Origin: Cocleimonas sp.
GTDB lineage: Bacteria; Pseudomonadota; Gammaproteobacteria; Thiotrichales; Thiotrichaceae
Direction of reading: 5' to 3'
NCBI GenBank assembly: GCA_023146675.1
Contig: JAGLBQ010000309.1
Location: 1 to 11,136 of the forward strand
Length of the DNA: 11,136 bases
This document shows, piece after piece, positions 5,820 through 11,136 of this stretch (position 1 is its first letter; each line of letters starts with the position of its first letter). The notes under the pieces are model-generated. The model searched no databases. It was not told the DNA's origin and saw only the letters and a list, made by a program, of their open reading frames with translations. Position numbers and translations under genes: made by a program.

Positions 5820-7220
5820 ATGATTCAGCAAGTTAATCTCCCTTATTTTAAAAATTCTGCTGATTTATTCAGCCCTTTTGCTAATAGTGAATGGAGTATT
5901 TTCTTAGACAGTGGCTACCCTTCTGAAAATGCTGGGCGATATGATATTTTAGCTAGCGAACCTATTGCGACTGTTGTTAGTGATTCAAAGACAAGCATAG
6001 TAAGCACCACCTCCTCCAGAAAGCAGTATTCAAACACCTCTCCATTTGATGTATTGCGCTTAGCAATCAGTCATTACACACCGAATAGTAATACGAATAA
6101 TACGTTACCATTTCAAGGTGGTGCATTAGGCTATTTTAGCTATGACCTAGCGCGTACTATTGAAAAGCTACCCAAACTTGCTAAAGATAATGAACAGTTA
6201 CCTGATATGGCGGTAGGCATCTACACATGGGCTGTTATTGTTGATCACAAACTGAAAAAAAGCTATCTAACGGGCGAGATAAAACAAAAAGAATCACAAT
6301 GGTCATGGCAACAGCTTGTGGAAATATTTAGCCAAATACCTTCAACCGTTAAATCAAATAATGATAAATTCATTGTCACTAGTGCTGTTACATCCAATTT
6401 TAACTACCCACAGTACCGCCGCGCTTTTAAACATATCAAACAATATATTCTTGCAGGTGACTGCTATCAAATTAACCTTACACAACGCTTTTCTGCTTCT
6501 GCTCATGGAAACCCTTGGGATGCTTATCAACAGCTAAGAAAGCTAAACCCTGCGCCATTTTCCGCCTATATCAACACACCTTTTGGACAGATCCTCAGCT
6601 CATCACCCGAACGCTTTCTGCAAGTCAAGGAAAAGAAGGTTGAAGCCAAACCCATAAAAGGGACTCGCCCACGTTCAAGTGATCCAACAACCGATAAACA
6701 ACACATTACAAATCTTCAAGCAAGTCTTAAAGACCGCGCTGAAAATGTAATGATTGTTGATTTACTGCGTAATGATATTAGTCGTGTTTGCAAAACAGGG
6801 AGTGTCACCGTGCCGAGTTTATTTGATGTAGAGAGTTATACCACCGTGCATCATTTGGTCAGCACCATACAAGCTACGTTAGCCAAAAATAAAGATGCCA
6901 TCGACCTATTAAAAGCCTGCTTCCCTGGTGGCTCTATCACAGGCGCCCCTAAAATTCGCGCAATGGAAATTATTGAGTCATTGGAACCCCATCGACGAGG
7001 GCTTTATTGTGGATCAATTGGATATATTGATTTTAATGGCAATATGGATACCAATATTGCCATCCGCACTTTGGTTTATAATCAAAATATAATTCGCTTT
7101 TGGGTTGGTGGAGGAATTATCTATGACTCTGAACTTGATGCAGAATATCAGGAGACATTTGATAAAGGCAAGGCATTGCTAGAGTTGCTAGATAAGCTTA
7201 CCAACAAATCCTCAAAATAG
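5820..7220 (+). CDS. pabB: PabB, aminodeoxychorismate synthase component I
   Basis: Chorismate-utilising enzyme that, with the glutaminase PabA, converts chorismate and ammonia to 4-amino-4-deoxychorismate for p-aminobenzoate and folate synthesis. From ATG 5820 it has 466 residues (E. coli 453). The N-terminal domain contains LPFQGGALGYFSYDLART and LPDMAVGIYTWAVIVDH; the C-terminal chorismate-binding domain contains GDCYQINLTQRF, SSSPERFL, KPIKGTRPR (Lys280, the PabB-type catalytic lysine rather than the Ala/Thr of anthranilate synthase), KDRAENVMIVDLLRNDI (304-320), FPGGSITGAPK (368-378) and AEYQETFDKGKALL. These match PabB better than TrpE. The frame also opens at TTG 5769 and ATG 5772; ATG 5820 is chosen because it gives an N-terminus near E. 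coli length (MIQQVNLPYFKNS). None of these starts has a clear Shine-Dalgarno. The enzyme is expected in the cytoplasm. No pabA or pabC is adjacent; the gene is convergent with truA. Confidence 0.93.
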   Translation: MIQQVNLPYFKNSADLFSPFANSEWSIFLDSGYPSENAGRYDILASEPIATVVSDSKTSIVSTTSSRKQYSNTSPFDVLRLAISHYTPNSNTNNTLPFQGGALGYFSYDLARTIEKLPKLAKDNEQLPDMAVGIYTWAVIVDHKLKKSYLTGEIKQKESQWSWQQLVEIFSQIPSTVKSNNDKFIVTSAVTSNFNYPQYRRAFKHIKQYILAGDCYQINLTQRFSASAHGNPWDAYQQLRKLNPAPFSAYINTPFGQILSSSPERFLQVKEKKVEAKPIKGTRPRSSDPTTDKQHITNLQASLKDRAENVMIVDLLRNDISRVCKTGSVTVPSLFDVESYTTVHHLVSTIQATLAKNKDAIDLLKACFPGGSITGAPKIRAMEIIESLEPHRRGLYCGSIGYIDFNGNMDTNIAIRTLVYNQNIIRFWVGGGIIYDSELDAEYQETFDKGKALLELLDKLTNKSSK

Positions 7221-7289
7221 TAATCTCGCAAAAATACCGAGCACAACCTTTTCCCTCTCCTTCTTTGTGAGAGATATTTGCTGTATTTT

Positions 7290-8072
7290 CTATACTACAA
7301 ATTCTGGTGGCTGATTATTTTCAGGAATCTGGTATTTTTCTGGATAACTGACACTAACAAAATACAATCCGCTAGCTGGGGCTGTTATACCTGCTTGAGT
7401 ACGATCTTTTATATCTAATAATTCAGCAAACCATTCTGGTGGTTTTCTTCCTGTACCAATATCAAATAAGCTACCGACTATATTTCGCACCATATGATAC
7501 AGGAAGGCATTTGCACAAATATCTATAGTAATATAATCACCATCACGAGTTATTTTAATTTCTTTAATCTCACGATTTGCATGTCTAGCTTGACAACCTG
7601 AAGCTCGAAAGCTGGAATAATCCATTTCACCGATGAGATTATCTGCCGCCTGTTGCATTTTTTCCTCATCCAATAAGGAATGAAACCAAGCCACACGCTG
7701 ATGCAACAATGAAGGACGTGCTTTTCTATTGAGAATAATATAACGATAACGCCTATCCAAGGCTGAAAAACGCGCATGAAAATCATCATCAACGACTCTT
7801 ATCCACTGAAAAGAAATATTGAAAGGAAGATTGGTGTTTCCACCTAATAGCCATGCTTTATCATTACGATCAGAATGAGATTCAAAATGTATTACCTGCC
7901 CTATTCCATGCACACCACTATCCGTTCGACCAGCACAGACAACATCAACAGGGTGGTTTGCTACTTTTGATAATGACTTCTCAACCTCCTCTTGCACTGA
8001 GGGTGCATGCGATAGTTTTTGCCAACCACAATAGGACGTTCCATCATACTCTACACAAAGTGCGTATTTCAT
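7290..8072 (-). CDS. truA: TruA, tRNA pseudouridine(38-40) synthase
   Basis: Converts uridines 38, 39 and 40 in the anticodon arm of many tRNAs to pseudouridine. From ATG 8072 the product is 260 residues (E. coli 270). Family motifs: MKYALCVEYDGTSYCGWQ at the N-terminus; CAGRTDSGVHGIGQVIHFE with the catalytic Asp51; FHARFSALDRRYRYIILN (residues about 106-123); and the C-terminal FLYHMVRNIVGSLFDIGTG, which ends in a short tail QIPENNQPPEFVV. The open frame extends nine codons further to a TTG at 8099, but MKYAL is the family start, and AGAG lies a few bases upstream of it. It follows fimV on the same strand, as in Pseudomonas, separated by a strong terminator, so it needs readthrough or its own promoter; none is obvious. 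Confidence 0.96.
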   Translation of the reverse strand: MKYALCVEYDGTSYCGWQKLSHAPSVQEEVEKSLSKVANHPVDVVCAGRTDSGVHGIGQVIHFESHSDRNDKAWLLGGNTNLPFNISFQWIRVVDDDFHARFSALDRRYRYIILNRKARPSLLHQRVAWFHSLLDEEKMQQAADNLIGEMDYSSFRASGCQARHANREIKEIKITRDGDYITIDICANAFLYHMVRNIVGSLFDIGTGRKPPEWFAELLDIKDRTQAGITAPASGLYFVSVSYPEKYQIPENNQPPEFVV

Positions 8073-8100
8073 ATTGACTCTATTAAATATTACAAACAAT

Positions 8101-8129
8101 AAAAAAGGTCAGATAAAAATCTGACCTTT
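8101..8129 (-). terminator. Intrinsic terminator after fimV
   Basis: A perfect 11-bp stem (8104-8114 with 8119-8129, core GGTCAGAT/ATCTGACC) with a four-base loop. Read on the - strand it is followed by a run of six T, about 30 bases after the fimV stop. On the + strand only three T follow, so it acts mainly for fimV. It separates fimV from truA. Confidence 0.88.
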
Positions 8130-8159
8130 CAGGATTACAAGCAACTAAATTTTATTAGC

Positions 8160-11136
8160 CTAACCCGCCTGATGCAATAACTCCTCAGCTTCTTTCTTCT
8201 GGTCATCATTGCCTTCCATCATAACTTCTTCAAGCGTATTTCTTGCGCCTTCCATATCTCCCATATCAAGATATGCACGTGCTAAATCCAACTTAGTACT
8301 TACTTGAGTCTCTTTAAGATCATCATCATTATCTAAATCCATAAAGGAGAGGTCATCATCAAGATCTCCCAAGAGATTATTCGTCTCTTGTTTATCATCC
8401 TTAGTAGAGGTATACGGACTACTTGTTGGAAGAATTTTATTCAAATCATCATCGTTATTGAGTTCTAAATTTAAGTTAGAAACATCATGCTTATTTTCAT
8501 CTATTGATAAATCATCACTTAAATCAGTTAAGTCAAGATCAAGTAAATCTTCAAACTCAGAGCCAAGCTTTGTTTCTTGCTCCTCCATTTCAGATCCTGC
8601 TAATATACCTGAACTGCCTATTTCAACATCATCTAGCAAATCATCTAAAGAAGTATCATCTAGCTTTTCAGGGGATACCTCAGCCACTTCTGATAAAACA
8701 TCCTTACTATCACCAAGAATATCATCTAAATCAAGATCATCAGTACTAAAATTATCCTTACTCGACAAGTCTAGATCGGATCCCTCAAAGTTCATATCAT
8801 CGATATCAAAGTCTAGATCAGTTTGCTCTAAATCTTCTGCTTGAGAAACTTTAGTCAAATCAATATCATCGATACCGTTAATATCAAGATCATTCAGTAA
8901 GTCATTTGCATTATCTTGATTATCTGTGGCATCAGTAGCAAATGCCTTACCTGCTGTTACCGCTACTCCTCCTGCCACAACCGCTGCAGCCACACCTGCC
9001 ATGCTTGAGCTTTTGGAGGTACTACCAAATAAATTACTTTCTGACTTTATTTCTTTAGCCCACTCAGTGACTTGAGTCCAGAGTTTATCTTTATTACCCT
9101 CAGAGTCATCAGCAAGTTTTGAGAAAATTTCTGCTTGCTGATCAAAAGCTTGAACATTAGAGGATGCTTGGTAGTTCTCTAGTAACTTAGCATGATAGTG
9201 TAAATTATTAGGTTCTTTTTCAATCGCTTTTTTAAGCTCGACCTCAGCCTGATCATGCAAACCATACACAATATAGACATCTGCTTCTTGCAAAATATCA
9301 TCATCAGAATCAATAGTAGATGCTGCAACACTCTGCTTTTTATCCTCTACTTTTGCTTCAACTGCATCTCCAAAGTCAAGATCATCAAAACCACCTTCAA
9401 GACCACTAAAGGCATCATTTGAATCAGATTTTTCTCCTTTCAATTCATCTTTAGAGCTTGAACCAGGTGCAAATTCAGGATCATCAAAATCTATAGAGCT
9501 ATATTCTGCCGAATCTACAGCGTTTCTTTTGCGGCGCATTAGCAACCAACCTACTAGCAATGCCAGTAGAGAACCACCACCAAGCCCCATAGCAAGAGGT
9601 GAGCTTAATAAGTCAAGCACTCCTCCTTCATTTTCAGCAATATTAGTGTCAGTGTTAGCATCTTGTGATGAGCTTACAACTGTTTCATCACCCTTCTCTA
9701 CTGGCTCTTCTGTCGTTTCTAGTGGTGTCTTGCTTAGTGTGCTTTCAGGCTCCTTATCAAAGATAGAAGGAATATCAGTATTGCCATCCGCAAGGGAATT
9801 ATCTGTTTGTTTTGTCTGTGTAGTGCCATTAACTGGCTCTCCACTACGAACAATTGTGCCTTCGCCTTCAGTGGCTGAATTTTTAACTTGCTGACCAATA
9901 TCAGAACCTTCATCAGTCGCAGTCTTTACTGCAGCCGCAGGCACTCCTAATTTTGCTTGTAGTTCAGCTAGTTGCTCATTCTTCAAGGTAATTAAGCGAT
10001 TTTTCTTACGTAATAATGACTCTAACTCAGAAACTCGTGATTTTAACTCTACATTTGCATTAGCCTTTGCCGCCAATGATTCTTTAGCTTGAATGAGCTC
10101 ACGCTCTAATTGCCCAACTTTTGCTGAACCAGTCGCAGAGAGATTGCTACTAGGACTAACAGATGCTTTACTGCCAACGACTTCAAGACGTGCCTGTGTG
10201 TTTTTTGTCGCTGATTTTGGTTCTGTAGATCTAGTTTGAACACTTTTACTACTAGACTTCACCTGTTTTTGTGGAACTGTATTTTTAGCTAATTCAGAGC
10301 GGTATTTACGCCACTGTCGAGACTGACTGTAAACGGCTAACTTTGCTTTTTTCTTACTAAGAATGCGCGCATCACTGATTGAAGGACGACGTAAAAGAGC
10401 ACCCGCTTTCAGATTGTTTATATTTCTTTTTCTAAAAGCAGTTGGATTAGCGCGGAAAATAGCCATCATCATCTGTTCATCACGTACACCTCTGCGACGT
10501 AACTTCTTAGCAACTTTTGATAAGGTATCACCTTTAACAACGCGGTACTTACTAGTGCGGTTACTTCTACTCGGTGCGTTACGGACTGGCTCTGGTACTG
10601 GTGCTATATTTCGCGTGGCTATCACTTGCTTTTTAGGCGGTGTAGGACGACGTGGCTGAACAGTTTTCTTAGGTTGGGCAGGTGGTGCAACGACCTGACG
10701 CCGCGGCTCTGGTCTAACACCTACGGTATTAGTAGCAACAGACGTTTCACCTTGAACCAATACAGGTGGATCGAGCAGAACAGTATATTCTTTTAATAAT
10801 TGTCCACTTGGCCAGCTTACTTCAATTAAAAAGTTTAAGAATGGCTGATTAATGGGTTGGTTAGAGCTAACGATAATGACAGGCTTGCCATTCTCAATCG
10901 TTGGTCTGAAACTGATAGTATTGAGGTAAGCAGGTCGTTCAATTCCAACACGGCTAAAAACCTCAGGGGAGGCAACCCGTACTCGCAAACGTTTAGCATC
11001 CGCGGCACTCGTAGAGAGTAAATTAATTTTTGCGCGGAATGGCTCATTTAGATGAGAATTAGATTCTATTTCCCCTAAGCCCAACGCATAAGATGCAGAT
11101 GAATATGAAACAGCTAGACAAACAGCTAAACTCAAG
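8160..11136 (-). CDS. fimV: FimV, polar peptidoglycan-binding hub protein for type IV pili (N-terminus cut)
   Basis: Large inner-membrane protein that localises at the pole and promotes type IV pilus assembly and twitching. The frame runs through the right edge, so the start and part of the signal peptide are missing; 991 residues are visible, numbered here from the first full codon. Order: end of signal peptide (1-17, cut after SYA); the conserved FimV N-terminal motif GLGEIESNSHLNEPFRAKI (19-37); a basic Pro-rich linker; LysM (about 197-250, YRVVKGDTLSKVAKKL); a coiled coil (about 340-396); an acidic linker; one transmembrane helix (about 511-533, LALLVGWLLMRRKR); cytoplasmic TPR-like helices (about 612-700); an unusual Gly/Ala hydrophobic patch (712-731); a long Asp/Leu-rich acidic region (745-945); and the C-terminal FimV TPR cap (946-990, LDLARAYLDMGDMEGARNTL). 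Neighbour truA is the expected partner. Identity is secure. Confidence 0.95.
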   Translation of the reverse strand, partial: LSLAVCLAVSYSSASYALGLGEIESNSHLNEPFRAKINLLSTSAADAKRLRVRVASPEVFSRVGIERPAYLNTISFRPTIENGKPVIIVSSNQPINQPFLNFLIEVSWPSGQLLKEYTVLLDPPVLVQGETSVATNTVGVRPEPRRQVVAPPAQPKKTVQPRRPTPPKKQVIATRNIAPVPEPVRNAPSRSNRTSKYRVVKGDTLSKVAKKLRRRGVRDEQMMMAIFRANPTAFRKRNINNLKAGALLRRPSISDARILSKKKAKLAVYSQSRQWRKYRSELAKNTVPQKQVKSSSKSVQTRSTEPKSATKNTQARLEVVGSKASVSPSSNLSATGSAKVGQLERELIQAKESLAAKANANVELKSRVSELESLLRKKNRLITLKNEQLAELQAKLGVPAAAVKTATDEGSDIGQQVKNSATEGEGTIVRSGEPVNGTTQTKQTDNSLADGNTDIPSIFDKEPESTLSKTPLETTEEPVEKGDETVVSSSQDANTDTNIAENEGGVLDLLSSPLAMGLGGGSLLALLVGWLLMRRKRNAVDSAEYSSIDFDDPEFAPGSSSKDELKGEKSDSNDAFSGLEGGFDDLDFGDAVEAKVEDKKQSVAASTIDSDDDILQEADVYIVYGLHDQAEVELKKAIEKEPNNLHYHAKLLENYQASSNVQAFDQQAEIFSKLADDSEGNKDKLWTQVTEWAKEIKSESNLFGSTSKSSSMAGVAAAVVAGGVAVTAGKAFATDATDNQDNANDLLNDLDINGIDDIDLTKVSQAEDLEQTDLDFDIDDMNFEGSDLDLSSKDNFSTDDLDLDDILGDSKDVLSEVAEVSPEKLDDTSLDDLLDDVEIGSSGILAGSEMEEQETKLGSEFEDLLDLDLTDLSDDLSIDENKHDVSNLNLELNNDDDLNKILPTSSPYTSTKDDKQETNNLLGDLDDDLSFMDLDNDDDLKETQVSTKLDLARAYLDMGDMEGARNTLEEVMMEGNDDQKKEAEELLHQAG

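Noticed and set aside
7255..7273. Possible bidirectional terminator between pabB and truA (CTCTC/GAGAG)
   Set aside because: Only a 5-bp stem with a 9-base loop and no T-run directly after it on either strand.
8458..8844. A 128-codon Ser-rich + strand open frame opposite fimV
   Set aside because: It is the antisense shadow of the Asp/Leu-rich region of fimV: GAT/GAC and TTA/CTT codons read backwards give Ser and Lys. It has no ribosome-binding site, and the fimV domains prove the other strand is coding.
9529..9894. A 121-codon + strand open frame opposite the fimV TM and linker
   Set aside because: Antisense to a well-supported domain region; composition follows from the reverse complement of the low-complexity linker.
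1..11136. CRISPR arrays, tRNA or rRNA genes, insertion sequences, toxin-antitoxin or defence genes
   Set aside because: No regularly spaced repeats, cloverleaf-like tRNA, transposase motifs or terminal inverted repeats were seen; nearly all the sequence is accounted for by conserved core genes.

Overview
This looks like an ordinary, AT-rich chromosomal core region of a gammaproteobacterium. Three things point there: the rlmN-pilF-rodZ-...-hisS-yfgM-bamB gene order, a fimV-truA pair as found in pseudomonads and relatives, and BamB/YfgM lipoprotein and membrane architecture typical of that class. I cannot name the genus. No mobile element, CRISPR array, tRNA, rRNA or defence system is visible, and I do not see an undescribed multi-gene system.

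Layout on the + strand: the 3' end of rlmN (23S rRNA/tRNA adenine-C2 methyltransferase, cut by the left edge); pilF/pilW (type IV pilus lipoprotein with TPRs); rodZ (MreB-associated cell-shape protein); then hisS, yfgM and bamB packed with gaps of 0 to about 6 bases, almost certainly one operon with rodZ. A small 48-residue membrane protein lies on the - strand at 5573-5719. It is preceded by a near-perfect Shine-Dalgarno sequence and does not belong to any family I can name. It is divergent from pabB (aminodeoxychorismate synthase component I), which runs on the + strand to 7220.

The right third is on the - strand. fimV (a long LysM/coiled-coil/TM/TPR polar hub protein, missing only its extreme N-terminus at the right edge) is followed by a strong intrinsic terminator and then truA (tRNA pseudouridine synthase I), which converges on pabB.

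Functional themes are RNA modification and translation (rlmN, hisS, truA), envelope biogenesis (rodZ, yfgM, bamB), type IV pili (pilF, fimV) and folate synthesis (pabB). The most notable differences from the usual layout are the absence of ispG between rodZ and hisS, the absence of der after bamB, and the absence of trpF after truA. These mark synteny breakpoints around a small uncharacterised gene. No gene-free stretch exceeds 300 bases; the longest are 417-531, 1273-1395 and about 5720-5819.
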